Source of the DNA: Agarophyton chilense
Taxonomy: Eukaryota; Rhodophyta; Florideophyceae; Gracilariales; Gracilariaceae
NCBI GenBank assembly: GCA_030374765.1
Contig: JARGXX010000080.1
Location: forward strand, 1,798,001-1,862,000
Reading direction: 5' to 3'
Length of the DNA stretch: 64,000 bases
Within the stretch, counting starts at the first letter, position 1; every line of letters starts with the position of its first letter. The notes below the pieces were generated by a model. That model ran no database searches, was not told the origin of the DNA, and saw nothing but the letters and a program-made list of their open reading frames with translations. This document shows positions 23,140-34,189 of this stretch, in pieces. Made by a program: the position numbers and the translations under genes.

Positions 23140-24153
23140 ATGTTGAAAAAGTGTGCCTCTATGTTGAGTGGAAAACGAGGAGAGCTCTCGGCCACAGAAC
23201 ATCATATTGATGTTATTCCGGGATCTCGTCCAATTTCTAAGCCATTTTACGGAGCAGGACCGCGAACTCATCAGATCGAGGAGGGCAATGTTGCCAAGAT
23301 ACTCGAAGCGGGAGTAATTGAAGCAGCACAATCTGCTTGGGCTTCACCTGTGGTGTTAGTCCCAAAACCTAATGGTTCTTTACGATTCCTTGTCGACTAC
23401 CGGAAACTCAACGCAGTTACAATACGAGATACATATCCACTGCCTCATATGGAAGAGTGTATAGACAGCTTAGGCGATGCGAACATGTTCCCCACGCCTA
23501 ACGCCAACACTGGCTATTTGTAGGTTCCTGTAGCCGAAAAAGATCAGGATAAGACTGCATTTGTGTCACACGCTGGACTATACCGTTTCAAGCGGATGCC
23601 CTTTGGACTTACCAATGCTCCGGCAACTTTCCAGCGCGTCCCGGACATATCACTCTCGAATTATATATGGAAAACATGTTTAGTATATTTGGAAGATGTC
23701 ATTATCATCTCGCAAAATATGAAAAGTCATGTGTCACATGTAGAGGAGAGTCTCAAGGCGTTGCAGAGAGCAGGTATAAGCTTGAAGCTCAAGAAATGTG
23801 AATGGTTCGCTAATACTGTGAAGTACTTGAGCCACATAAATAGGCCTGGTCAGCTTGAAATTCATGAAGCACAGAAAGAGGCAGTCCCCGAATCGCAACC
23901 ACCGTCCACACATACTCAACTGCGATACTTTCTTGGATTATGTATTCTCTACAAACAATTCATACCACGCTATTCGCACATTGCAGCTCCATTGAACGCA
24001 TTGTTGCGTAAAGGACAGCCTGATAAGCTCGAGGAATTCGGGCCCGCCGAACACGAAAATTTAAAGACTTTAAAGACAAACCTCGTCACAGCACCAATTT
24101 TGGCATTTCCCAAACCCAACCTACCCTATTCTTTGGATACCGACTCCAGGTAG
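23140..24153 (+). pseudogene. Reverse transcriptase, gypsy copy C (YLED in place of YLDD)
   Basis: Two segments of one frame are parted by a TAG at 23521, where the invariant WQVPV motif calls for Gln (CAG). Upstream lie the pre-RT ISKPFYGAGPRTHQIE, the AWASPVVLVPKPNGSLRFLV segment and YRKLNAVTIRDTYPLPHMEE. Downstream are FVSHAGLYRFKRMPFGLTNA and the catalytic box, which reads VYLEDVIII: the first of the two active-site aspartates is Glu (codon 23692). The thumb and connection follow (GISLKLKKCEWFANTVKYL, then a YKQFIPRYSHIAAPLNALL segment). The Glu change would be expected to reduce or abolish polymerase activity. Confidence 0.85.
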
Positions 24154-24162
24154 TATCGGGTA

Positions 24163-24897
24163 GTGTGTGCCCTTTTTCACACCGATGCGGACGGTCAGAG
24201 GAAACCAATCGGTTACTGGTCACGAACGCTGAACGCTGCAGAGAAGAACTACTCTGTATCAGAAAAGGAATGCCTTGCAGTACTCTGGCCGCTGACTACT
24301 TTACGACCCTATCTCCAGGGAGAAACGTTTACCATCCATACGGATCATTCATCCCTACGATGGTTATTATCAATAACAGACCCCTCCGGGAGATTAACAA
24401 GTTGGCTCTTACGCCTATCTGAATTCAATTTCGAAGTTAAATATAAAAAGGGACTGGCTAACACACAAGCGGCCGCTTTATCGCGATTGGAAACTTTAGG
24501 GAAAGCACAAGAAGGAATCGATGACGATACACCGTGTTTCTCAATGGAGATGAACAAAGAAGAAACGCAACTTGAAGATCAAGAAGATGAAAAGGACTAC
24601 TCCCAATTGGACCCGCTCATGGCAACCCATGGGACTGAACCTCTTGATCAGCTCAAGCGTATCCCGATCAGTGAGCTCTTTTGTGAGCAACTCAAAGATA
24701 ACTTCTGTACAGCGATACCCTCTAGTCTTAACGGGGGGGAGGATCTGGCCTTTTCGCTCGATTCACGAGGTATATGGCTCAGACAATTCGAGAAAAATGA
24801 TCACATCGTAGTTCCGCGCGCTTTGAAGAGTCGTGTACTCTACTTGGCCTATTATGCGAAGCTATCTGAACACTCAGGAGGGAAAAAGTTGTTATGA
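24163..24897 (+). pseudogene. RNase H and integrase linker, gypsy copy C
   Basis: RNase H motifs follow one another: KPIGYWSRTLNAAEKNYS, then VSEKECLAVLWPL, TIHTDHSSLRWLL and the RLSEFNFEVKYKKGLAN end. The upstream Asp motif is cut by a TAG at 24151. A long acidic linker then leads to the integrase zinc region (a YAKLSEHSGGKK histidine segment). The frame ends at TGA 24895. The Cys pair of the zinc finger lies in the next 100 bases, with further stops. Confidence 0.8.
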
Positions 24898-24983
24898 CCC
24901 TAGTAAGAGACTTCTATTGGCCAACGTTGGCAATGGACTGCCATGCTACGGTAAAGCTATGACGAACGTGTGCGATAAATCGC

Positions 24984-26057
24984 GTGACACTCTATAAAAT
25001 GAGGAAAAAGATGACCCTATTCCCGGCAAAGGCGCCTTTACAATTCGTCAGCATCGACATACTTGGTGAGCTAATTCGTTCCATTCAAGGATATCGCTAT
25101 CTCTTGGTAATTACGGATCGATTCTCAAAACTTTTACTGACTGTAAGGTTGAAGAAGATAACTGCCTCGGTAATAGCTCAGGCTTTCATCAAATATTGGG
25201 TGTATGTGTACGGACCGCCGGAAGTTCTGCTATCAGATAATGGAAAACAGTTTTTTTTTAAGTTCTTTCAGAACGTAGGCCGAATAATGGGCATCAAGAA
25301 CGTGTTTACAACGAACTACCACCCACAGTGTAATTTTCAGGTGGAACGCTACAACCGAACGTTATTAGCCGCTCTTCGGCATTACATCGCGGATCACCCG
25401 AAGAAATGGGACATGTACACAGACACACTCTATTATGCATACAACACGCAAGTGCATATGTCTACAAAGGCGGCTCCTGTTGATCTCGTGATATCACGTA
25501 GCCCACCGTCATTACACATTGGGTTTGACGAATTCAAAGAAGACAAGATGACTCCAGGGAAGAACCATCTGAAGTGGAGAAGCGATCTGAAATTAGGGAG
25601 AGAGCAAGCGGCTCCAGAATTGGCAAAAACGCAAGCGCGATACAAATGTAGTTCGGACGCCCGACGGCGAAGACAGTTGTCAGATCTCCGGGTAGGAGGA
25701 TACGCGTTCGTTCGCGTGGAACGACCTGAAAAGCAGGATAGAACACATCACAAAATGCTACCGATAGCATCCGAACCTTTCAAGGTAATGGAGCTCACAG
25801 GGGACACAGTACTTTTGAAGACAGGAGAGGACGTTGAACAATTTTCGCGCAATCGCGTTGAAACCGCACCAGACCACTCTGAACCCCAGGAAGCTGGGAA
25901 AGAAAGCGCTGTTTATCAGCAGGAACGAGAGATACTCGTCGAATCAGACAATCCGCCTCCCGTGGCACAAGGCGCTGACACGGCTCGTTATCTACAAGTG
26001 CCCGGCATTAGAGTGGCATTCCACGGCAATTCTCTGAAAAATCTGAATAATCCCTGA
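24984..26057 (+). CDS. Integrase, gypsy copy C (DDE triad present)
   Basis: An open frame of 357 codons. The core shows FVSIDILGELIRSIQGYRYL (first Asp), VITDRFSKLLLTVRLKK, LLSDNGKQFFFKFF (second Asp) and NFQVERYNRTLLAALRHYI (Glu), so the catalytic triad is intact. The usual YAYNTQVHMSTKAAPVDLV and the SH3-like C-terminal segment (YAFVRVERPEKQDRTHHKML, then FKVMELTGDTVLLKT) follow. The HHCC finger lies upstream in another frame, so the natural polyprotein is broken. The ATG used here is only the first in the open stretch and is not a native start. Confidence 0.8.
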   Translation: MTLYKMRKKMTLFPAKAPLQFVSIDILGELIRSIQGYRYLLVITDRFSKLLLTVRLKKITASVIAQAFIKYWVYVYGPPEVLLSDNGKQFFFKFFQNVGRIMGIKNVFTTNYHPQCNFQVERYNRTLLAALRHYIADHPKKWDMYTDTLYYAYNTQVHMSTKAAPVDLVISRSPPSLHIGFDEFKEDKMTPGKNHLKWRSDLKLGREQAAPELAKTQARYKCSSDARRRRQLSDLRVGGYAFVRVERPEKQDRTHHKMLPIASEPFKVMELTGDTVLLKTGEDVEQFSRNRVETAPDHSEPQEAGKESAVYQQEREILVESDNPPPVAQGADTARYLQVPGIRVAFHGNSLKNLNNP

Positions 26058-26609
26058 GGCAAAAGCCATCGCTCTGGTACGACCACCTTACCTGAAGACA
26101 GGAAAGATATTTTCAAATATGGATCAGATAGATCCGGTCCAGAGGCGGATGCACACACGCCATTACCCGTTCAGGTTGAAGCTTCAAGTGGAACGCCACT
26201 CGCTGAGCGGTTGCGCTTCTCAGCCGACCAAAGAGAAGAAGTCGAAGATGAGGCTAAACCTCGATAATTGGTGGATGCAACTCCAATCGAACCTTCAGTG
26301 ATGGAGCCCAGTTTGACTCAGGATCCCATGAAGCGCAGAAAGAACACGCAACTTGAAGAAAGACAGATAACGGTAGCCCCGACGACTATGCAGCCAGAAG
26401 CCGAGAACAGCGCTACATTGGCACAAAAAAGCCCTCAGCTGTCCGAACAGACTACGCAAATTCAACATGAAAATAAAGAGAGTTCCCAAGCGCGCTTTTG
26501 GGAGGTTCAAGGAAATGAAAACGTTGTGACATTCCGTCAGGATTCAACGCGTTCGTTTTTCAAACGGTAAAAGCCAATCATCCTGAAACTGGCGCCATCC
26601 GCCGAAACG

Positions 26610-26858
26610 TTGGGAAATGGCCAGGAATACGTCATAGATTGCATCATCGATCACGGTGAAGACGAAGACACGCACAGGCTACTGTATTGTTTATGTGGGT
26701 ACAGTTGTACTCCGGAAGGGGATACTTGGGAGCCTATAACTCATTTCCCGCCCTCGCAGGTTGTGCGTTATCATCGTCGCATTCGACTACCACCCCCTGC
26801 AGAGATCGACTGCGCGATAATGGGCTTTCTAGACGCAATTTCGCAGAGCGACTGCTAA
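26610..26858 (+). pseudogene. Chromodomain, gypsy copy C
   Basis: The segment reads GQEYVIDCIIDHGEDED, then a degenerate strand with CLCGYSCTPEGDTWEP and ITHFPPSQVVRYHRRI. The final TWEP and following helix are typical of chromodomains. The central W of the cage region is replaced by Cys. The region 26058-26600 upstream holds a low-complexity linker in several frames. Confidence 0.6.
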
Positions 26859-26872
26859 TCCCCTTTCCCTTC

Positions 26873-26927
26873 AGAAAAAGGATAAGAGAGGAGAAGAAAA
26901 GAAGACTCGAGAAGAAGAAGAAGTACT
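26873..26927 (+). other. Polypurine tract
   Basis: An almost unbroken run of purines (AGAAAAAGGATAAGAG and following) just after the chromodomain. It is placed where a gypsy element has the primer for plus-strand synthesis, next to its 3' LTR. No LTR of this family could be confirmed after it. Confidence 0.45.
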
Positions 26928-26999
26928 GAGGGAAACGTGAAGTCGTAGAAACAGAAGAATTTGGTCTATATTATCGTCTCAAGGGTGTTGGCAACATCT

Positions 27000-27790
27000 A
27001 CAGTCGGTCAAAGAACTTACCCGCTGGTATAATGATTCAGAGTGGCTGTAAGGGCAGCACAATCGCCTTGCAGCTGTGTTTCGGGTAAAACTGCATCTAA
27101 GAGGAATTGTCTCAATGATGCCAAAAAGGGATCCTCCGCATTGCTCGGTTGTTGGGAGAACCTATGATAGTATCCCATCGAGGGTTTGACACTCGATGTC
27201 GTAGCCGTTGGTGGCAAAGCAGCCGGCACAGGCGCAGTACTGAATAGTTCAGAATCATCCTCGAAATCGAGGTCTGCATCAGCACCTGAAGCTTATTGAT
27301 ACTCCTGATCTACAAACTCGGAAGGTGTGGACTCGTGCACATGTGCAGTACGCTGATTTGAAGGGAACCCCCTACGATTCACACGAAGGTCACGAGCCTG
27401 ATCGGACGTGATTATCTGGGTGGTCCAGGGATTTTACCATACAAAACCTCCAGCATTGGCTCTGCGTCCCGGCGAGTGATCTCGATGCTGCACCCTTGTA
27501 CTTATAGCTGATTGCTCTAAAGGAACCCTATGCCAGTCGATACTGTTGATCAAGTCTACCAAGAGTAGGAATTCGTCAAAATTGGCACGTGACCCCAACA
27601 CAAGGGAAAGATCGAGTTGTCTCGCATATCTCCGTGCTGTTGGCGACATGTACCAAACTCCATAGGTATCTTATGCATCACAGAGGATATACGCTGCCAT
27701 GTTGGCAATGATATCGGAGAACACGACCGTCCAGTATCCCGAAAACGGGTCGTTCAGTAGCGCTTCGCCTGAGTAAGAGTCAATAGCCAT
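27000..27790 (-). pseudogene. Unknown frame, family member 2
   Basis: Minus-strand reading gives ANMAAYILCDA, a stop, DTYGVWYMSPTARRYARQLD, a LVLGSRANFDEF segment, IDWHRV, a long variable part, FSTAPVPAALPPTATTSS, and a C-terminal helix (DPFLASLRQFLLDAVLPE). This matches member 1 (17617-19420) segment by segment: the TAKYGV block, FLRNLGIKIIVRGTQLDVEE and the FSTVPPPP linker. Only about the last 260 codons remain. It continues directly from the gypsy fragment upstream on the same strand, an arrangement different from member 1, so the junction at about 27800 is probably a rearrangement. Confidence 0.5.
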
Positions 27791-27820
27791 CAGTGGCCAG
27801 TAGAAGAAATTCCTTAGGGC

Positions 27821-28290
27821 CTAGTACATTCGCCAGCCTCCAGAGTTATCAGCCAAGTGAGGGAAATGGGCGAAGTATAGGAATCGTGTCCTCAGTGACC
27901 CTCGTATTATCGGTTGGAGTGCACCATCCACTGGTGAGCTGCGACACAATAGTCCGAGTCGGTCGTAGTCGAACAAGTATATAGGGGTTCTTACCAATTT
28001 GGCCGTTTTCTTGCAGTACTCGTCTTCGACCTGCGCCTGTAGGAGCTCCTCAATGGCTGCAGGAAGGAGCTCTTTTTCCTCTAAGGTTATTGCATTAACC
28101 TGAGGTGGTGTCGAATTGGGTGGTACTGTCTTCCAGTCCAACAAGTAGACTTCATTTTCCTTTACCTCAATATCATCCACTTTGACGGTACCCATAAGGT
28201 AATCCGTTTCCGTATTATCGCGAGGTCCATTATCTGTGAAGAGAGTAGGAATGACGTCGTCCAATTGCATGTCATCAGATTTGTCGGTAT
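27821..28290 (-). mobile_element. Gypsy fragment (RNase H-integrase linker), A/D family
   Basis: A 149-codon open frame (28270-27821). It is closely similar to 15477-15779 of copy A: DVIPTLFTDNGP, then YLLDWKTVPPNSTPPQVNAI, then ELLQAQVEDEYCKKTAKLV. It continues into the zinc-binding region with FAHFPHLADNSGGWRMY, which is better preserved than in copy A. No RT or integrase core accompanies it. It adjoins the left end of DIRS copy C at about 28300. Confidence 0.75.
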
Positions 28291-29196
28291 TGTTTTAATC
28301 CAGAGCCTCTGTATGGATCATTATTTCCGGAAGCTTGACGAAAAGTTGATGCCTCTGCGTTTGGTCGACTAAAGCTTTACTACACCTACTCGTGTTGTCG
28401 ACTAAGCAGCGTAAGCTTGCTAACGGAGTACGTCAGGGAGGGTTACCTGTTAAAGAGGGAAGTGATCAGGCCTCCGTAGGCCAGTGATGCCTATCAAGTT
28501 GGTGTGTTTTTCAGAAATCTTGAGACTTGTTCCAATTTTCTGACGAAATTAAATAATCGGTACTTCGAGGGGGGGCATTGCGGATGCTGGTGGAAAATAT
28601 TTTTTTAAGGCTAGGTTCGACGAAATGCAGAGCTTAAGTGTGTTCTCGTATGGCTTGTTGTCCATTGGGCTTTGCTGGCGTTGTTTGTGTTAGAGTCCGC
28701 AAACGGAATTATTTAGGGTCTTTCCTTAATTGGGTAATCAGGGGTTTTTCCCACGTGCGCAAGTTTATCGTCAGTGCAATCCGGGAGCTCGCATGAAGGT
28801 CGTATCTGGCTGGGGGTTCTGCGTGTTTTTTAATCGAGTCTTATAAAGCTTTTTTGAATTTGCATATCGGAATTAACGGTTTTTGCGATATTGGTGTTTA
28901 GTTTTTTGAAGGGTTTTCTGAAAAACAAGTGTTCAAATTTCTGTACCATGCGCCTTGAGTAATGAAGTAAGGCGGGGGTGTTTAAAGCACCAAGATCTGT
29001 CCAGTAGTAACTGTGGGTAGTGTTGTCGAGGCACGAATCTCAGGGACCTGGCGGATACGAGGCCCGGACCTAATTCCACTTGTATGGGGGTCGGGTGACG
29101 GCTGGACCTATTTAGGTCGCGTGCTCAGCCAGGAGCAGCCCTCCTAAAATCGCAAGCCTGCAATACGGGTTAAAGTAGTCCCGAGGACGGAATGGG

Positions 29197-30369
29197 TTGA
29201 CCGTCCTTAGAGGTGATGGACCTGCTACAAACAAAATTTCAACCTGCAGGGCTCTCGCGCAGAAAATCGAGGGCATGGGGGAAAATGCCTTGGGCGTCGT
29301 AAGAGAAGCTTTTCGGGGTACGCTTTCAGTTTACATTGGAGGAAAGTCACAGAGCGAAAATGCTCTCCTTCGTGTGATCAGGAATGAGATTCCGAGAATC
29401 CCTAAAGAGGGAGAGACGGACGTCTTGTTCCATTGCATTGAAGATAAAATATACCCACTAAGTGTCGGAGGGAGTGCGTCGAAAGCGGGGTCTTCTAAGG
29501 GAGTAGCGAGTACTCGATTTGTAACCGTCTCGGATCAAAAGCCTCGAGGGCGTTCGAAACGCGTGACGGGGGGCAAGGAGAGTGAATCCTCGAGTGAATA
29601 CGAGTCCGAGTCCGCTCCGGATTCTGACTCTGAGAAAAAGGCTACTACGCGTCCCAGTGAAATGCAAAAAATTCTTTCTTTCATGGAGGGGTTGGAGAAG
29701 GCGCAGAAACGCATGACTAAGGACAATAAGGAATTGAACGAGTCGCGGAAAAAATCAAATAAGAAGTCAAAGGGGGAGGATTTTCTTGTTGAAATCAGAT
29801 AGGCAATGGAAGGAGTTGTTGTCGATTCCGGCAATGACTCTGGTTCAGAGTCCGACGGTTGAGACGAGAGAATTTTGAGCCTTGCGAAGAAGGCTTTGAA
29901 TTCGAAGCGGCAGAAGGCGAACAAGAATTTCTGTGTTGCTTTCGCTAGCAAACCATTTCCTGAACAATATGTTTCGGTTGACATTCTTGAGTGGAAAGAT
30001 ATGCTCTGCAAAGCCCTGACGAATAATCCGACGGTCTCTGCGTGGGTTGAAGCTCGTCATTTGACTTGCATTTGGAACAGCCGGGAAGCTGTAACACTAG
30101 CTCGGGTTATTGACTGCCTCATCAGCTCGTTTGGCGTTATGAGCGCTAAAAACGAGTTGGCGGTGGAGTTGGCAATTCGTAGGTTGGCTGTGATGACAAT
30201 GGTTGATAAGGCTGGCAACTGGGAAGCGGCCAGAGAACTCGAAGAAAAGCACGACGACTTGATAAGCGAGTTAATGAAGCGAAAGCTTCACAAGTCGGCG
30301 AAAATTCGTAAGGAGTTCAAGAAGGATAAGTCTGCCTTGCACAAGCAAGGAGACGGGAACGAAAATTAA
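29197..30369 (+). pseudogene. DIRS gag-like protein, copy C
   Basis: One frame with two stops. The N-terminal part contains VVREAFRGTLSVYIGGKSQS and FHCIEDKIYPLSVGG, then a basic hinge (QKPRGRSKRVTGGK), a serine/glutamate-rich stretch, a lysine-rich coil (LEKAQKRMTKDNKELNESRK), and a C-terminal helical region (VELAIRRLAVMTMVDKAGNW). TAG at 29800 stands where the fragment at 10484 has CAG, and a TGA near 29860 stands where it has GGA. Without these the frame would be about 390 codons. No zinc knuckle is visible; the role in packaging is inferred from position only. Confidence 0.6.
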
Positions 30370-30555
30370 TAGAAAAACAACGACAACAAGAACGACAATT
30401 TTTAGTTCGACAGGCATGCGGGACGTGCTTCCTATGTCAGAGGCGTCTGATATACAGGAAGGGGATACATAGAAAGCAAGCCCACGACAACGACAAAAGT
30501 GGAGACGCAAGAACAAAGGTCAAAGTTTACTTGAGGGACTTCGAAGTGGGCTTAC

Positions 30556-31600
30556 TTGCTTGTATGCCGGGCATGTCTACCCCTTTCTATCGGTACAAGG
30601 GAGAAACACTGTCCGAAGCCTGGCGAACAATATCTTGCAAGGCATCGAGGAGGACTCATACCGCTAAATTATTTCGTTGCGGAGGAGTTCTTAGGAGAGG
30701 TTGATTCTACGTTCGAATACAGTGACCCACACCAATGGGTCTGGCTGAATCCGGACCGAGTATCATTGCCAGAAAATGGTCTGGCAGCCTCTGCTGACAT
30801 CATCTTATTACTACCAGGGGATATAAAGCTACTATATATGACTAGAAAAATTATCCGAGAAGATGAAGAGGTGAAAAGAGCTAAGAAGCCATTTTGCGGA
30901 GTGAAGGCGAAAGATCACAATGCCCTGATTGGAAAATTGGTGGAAGGGGGGCTAGTAGATTTGAGGGAAAGAAAACCGAAAGCTGTAAATGGTGTTTTTG
31001 CGGTTCCAAAAAAAGAGGGAAAACAAAGGCTCATAATTGACGCACGGAACGGTAACCTTCAGTCTACCGATCCACCAAAAATCAATCTTCCTAACCCAGG
31101 GCATCTGGCGAGATTACACATCCCGGAAGGATGAACGCTTTATGTTGGAAAGTCAGACATGGACACTCAATACCACCGAATGAAATTACCAGCATGGATG
31201 AATACGTATTTTGGTTTGCCACCAATCGAATTCGAAAGGAAAAAATTATTCCCCGTCATGCTCTCAATGCCCATGGGGTGGCCCCACTCCGTCTTTGTGG
31301 CTCAAAAAATCCATCTATAAATCTTAGCTCGCGCTAAGCTCTGCATGGACGATTGGGTAGCGGATTCAATTTCCGTTGGCGAATATAAATTTGGAGCTTA
31401 CGTGGACGATTATTTTTCGTTTGGAACAAGCAAAGAGATGTAGGAAAGAAATCTGCGGGCCGTGATAAAGGAGTCTAGGCGTAGCTCTTTGCCTTCGAAG
31501 GCGACAAAAGTATCATGGCCTGCAGAAGGAGGAAATACAGAAGTCTTGGGAATTGAAGTCGGGAAAAATGGCGTATTGATGCCAAAACGGGAAAAATGAG
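30556..31600 (+). pseudogene. DIRS reverse transcriptase, copy C
   Basis: It begins in the conserved pre-RT region (VSLPENGLAASADIILLLPG) and contains VFAVPKKEGKQRLIIDARNG and INLPNPGHLARLHIPEG. A TGA at 31132 then lies exactly before LYVGKSDMDTQYHRMKLP. Further on come MPMGWPHSVFVAQK and the catalytic YVDD at 31399 in GAYVDDYFSFG. A frameshift near 31140 and stops near 31318 and 31441 break the frame. The end (LPSKATKVSWPAEGG, VLGIEVGKNGVLMP) parallels copy B. Confidence 0.75.
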
Positions 31601-31795
31601 AACGCTAATAACACTTACTGAAAACAAGCTGAAAAAGAAGATATGGAAGGTACAAGAAGTACGAATCATAATTGGAAAATGGGCTTGGTTTATGCTCTTA
31701 AGGAGGCTGCTCTTTTTGGTCTTCGAAAGAATATATTCCATTACGTCCTCGACCAAAAAACAAGTTGGCGGCAACGTCGTTAGCCGGAAGGAACT

Positions 31796-32190
31796 GGAAA
31801 TAAATTTAAAACTAGCACCGATGATCTGGATTAATATTTCTACGCCGTTCAACACAACAATCCTTTGTACAGACGCAAGCTTAATTGGTGGAGGAGTAGT
31901 TTATACCGAGTGCCGAGATCCTTTGAAAATTTGCAAAGGATCGGATTGAATGGATTGAAGAATAGGAGTGGAAAATTGCGATACGACATCGTTGGAAGAA
32001 AAAAACACCCGATACACATTTTAGAGGGCGGAGCGGTCATTCATGGTCTGCGTTGGCTTCATCGAAATTGGAGTAATTATCAAACACGGATAATTATGTT
32101 TATTGATTACCAGTCGCTTCTTGGAGCTTTGGTAAAGGGACGTAGCAGTAGGCGAAGCTCTAACCGGATCTGCAGACGCGTTGCCGCGTA
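31796..32190 (+). pseudogene. DIRS RNase H, copy C
   Basis: The segment contains TILCTDASLIGGGVVYTECR (first Asp), HPIHILEGGAVIHGLRW and IIMFIDYQSLLGALVKGRSS (third Asp). The second acidic residue, Glu of the EGEA motif in copy B, aligns with EGGA here, so its Glu is changed to Gly. A frameshift lies after the first motif. Confidence 0.6.
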
Positions 32191-32254
32191 GGTACTCGTT
32201 TGTGACCTAACAATGGATTATTTTTATGTCTTTAGTGGGAAAATCCAGCCTATG

Positions 32255-33172
32255 AACTGTCACGGGCTTTTTGATCTAGCTCACCGGCGCGTAAAAGCGG
32301 CAACGCTACAGGGATACCGTAAGAACCTTGGTTATTTCGTGGAGTGGCTGGCGCAAGAACCAGTCGCTCGCCGTCGATGTAGGAACGCAGAAGAAGTTGA
32401 TAAGTTATTCACGAGGTATTGCATTGATCCTTTTCGTGGTAATCAGCAATCGAAGGCAGGAGGTGTAGCTCAGGCAAAACCAGCGTTGGAATTTTTTACC
32501 CCCGAACTCAGCGGGAAATTGGTATTGGCGAATCAAAGTATACAAAGCTGGACAGCGTCGCGCCCTAACCTTCATTTTGGCGTGTGTCCGGAAATCGTTG
32601 TGTACTGATTGGCATTGGATCTTTTCAAACACGGGGATCCGGATCTGGTGGTTGAATTGCTGCTGCTGTTTTATGGGTATCTCAGGCTAGGAAATTTATT
32701 GCAGCTTAAAGTATTGGACGTCACCATGCTGCCAATAACCGAAAAGCGGCCGCACTATGGGATGCTCAACATTGCGATAAGATAACGTGGCCGTAATGAA
32801 TCGGTCACGGTAAGGCCGTATTTTTTGGCGGTTTTGTGAAACAAATTAGTTAGAAGAAGGAAGTTGGCAGAAGCAGATGTTCTTTTTCCGTATCAACCAG
32901 CCCGGTTTCGGGCCGGTCTCCGAAGAGCCGTCGAACGTCTAGAAATTCCGTTCGCGATCACTCCACACATGCTTAGGTAGAGCGGGGCGACCACCGACAA
33001 GCTTTATGCTCGTCTCGCCGACCAGGATATGAAATGCTGAGGACGTTGTCAAAGCCATAAGACTTTTAAGGGATATATTCAACCACACAAATTATACCAC
33101 GCGCTCAACAAACTATCCCCGGCCCAACGTCAGTCATTTGAGGCGGTTTACACCAGGGCATACACATCTTAA
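32255..33172 (+). pseudogene. DIRS tyrosine recombinase, copy C (catalytic Tyr kept)
   Basis: The core-binding part is present (LFDLAHRRVKAATLQGYRKN, FVEWLAQEP, then AKPALEFFTPELSGK). After a TGA at 32606 and within the same region, the catalytic domain shows LLLFYGYLRLGNLLQLKVLD with the first Arg. It continues with EKRPHYGMLNIAI, TPHMLR (His-x-x-Arg) and the nucleophile Tyr (codon 33074) in KGYIQPHKLY. Several stops (after NIAIR, AVL, HMLR and MKC) kill it. Length and order match copy B except for the segment that copy B lacks. Confidence 0.75.
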
Positions 33173-33656
33173 ACGTGCCGCCGCCAGAATGGGCTGGGGG
33201 GTTTGGATTAGCATGTGGAAACTCAAGCCAAAACCCGTTTTTCGTTTAAGTCAGTTCGTCAGAATTCTGAATCCGACTCGCAGAATGCTGACTCTCGGAA
33301 TCAGTTTTCTGAAAAAATCATTATAACAGAAAACTGTCTCCTGGAATATCAACTTAGAGCTTGGAACCTATGTCAGAAGGAAGTTTAGTTTGGATAGTAG
33401 AAGTGGACTTGGTTGTAGGAATTTAGTGGGTTTTGGTCTAGGATTGGTTTTTGGGGAGTGGGGGTGAGCTGGCTGGGACTTACTTATTTTTTTGGTTAAG
33501 TCGCTCAGATGCCATCGCGTGGTAGTTTAAAACACTATACCTTCGTATTAAAAATTGAAATGTTGTTGTCAAAAAGAATTATTTTTTACCTTGTCAATAG
33601 TAGTTAGTTAAAAAATGCGAAGCGTAATAGTACGAGCGTAGCGAGCTGTCATGTAG

Positions 33657-34130
33657 TCAATGAGAGGAAATGCTTTGCAAGAGGGTGTCTGCTGCCTGGT
33701 GCTTGATGCCTGGCCTATAGGTTGTATCATAGTCATACTCTGAAAGCCTAAGGCGCCAACGAGCGAGGCGACTTGATGCATCGGTCATATTGAGTAACCA
33801 CCGGAGTGAATCGTGGTCTGTCCTAATGGGGAACATGGTTCCCTCGAGGTATGGTCGGAGTGTTGATACATACCATACTATGGCTACACATTCTTTTTCG
33901 GTAGTACTGTAGTTTTGCTCCGCTTTGGTGAGCATTCTGCTCCAGTATGCAATAGGTCGATAATTCTTTGGTGAATCTTGTTCCTGTAGCAGTGCGCATC
34001 CCACTTGGACATCAGAAGCGTCTGTGTCCAAGACAAAGGGCCTACCGGGTTTTAATAAAGCCAGTATGGGGGGGTTAGAAATTTGTCCGTTATGGTCTGA
34101 AATGCCTGATATTGGTCCTCGGTAAGGCAT
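33657..34130 (-). pseudogene. RNase H domain, gypsy copy D
   Basis: Open frame with FVLDTDASDVQVGCALLQEQ, PIAYWSRMLTKAEQNYSTTE, then KECVAIVWYVSTLRPYLEG, RTDHDSLRWLLNMTDASSRL and the YRPGIKHQAADTLL end. All acidic positions are present. It terminates at the DIRS junction. Copy A has TAG where this copy has CAG (34097-34099) just upstream. Confidence 0.85.
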
Positions 34131-34189
34131 TCAAACTCCGAAGGTGGTCCCTTCTTCCACATTGCGTTGAAAGGGGCCCATATTTCAGC

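Larger units (their letters stand above)
22871..26930 (+). mobile_element. Ty3/gypsy chromovirus copy C, second family, pol only
   Basis: It starts right against the LTR at 22870 without gag or protease and runs RT, RNase H, integrase, chromodomain, then a purine-rich tract. Protein similarity to copies A and D is clear but distant, so this is another family. Fewer stops than copy A: TAA 23119, TAG 23521, TAG 24151, TGA 24895 and TGA 26055. Its own LTRs were not found. The purine tract at 26873-26927 is where a polypurine primer for second-strand synthesis would lie. Confidence 0.8.
28300..33670 (+). mobile_element. DIRS-like retroelement copy C, near complete
   Basis: A tyrosine-recombinase retroelement in the order leader (28300-29190), gag-like frame, RT, RNase H, recombinase, 3' region (33173-33670). 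The leader and gag match 8980-10744, and RT to the 3' end match copy B, so the limits are supported by two independent copies. No LTR, integrase or protease is seen. The 3' end (ACGAGCGTAGCGAGCTGTCA and following, to GAGAGGAAAT) occurs again inverted at 42568. Inverted or split direct terminal repeats, expected for DIRS/PAT/Ngaro groups, were not recognised, so the subgroup is open. Confidence 0.8.

Noticed and set aside
28300..33670. LTR retrotransposon
   Set aside because: The RT is followed by a tyrosine recombinase rather than a DDE integrase, and no LTRs were found.
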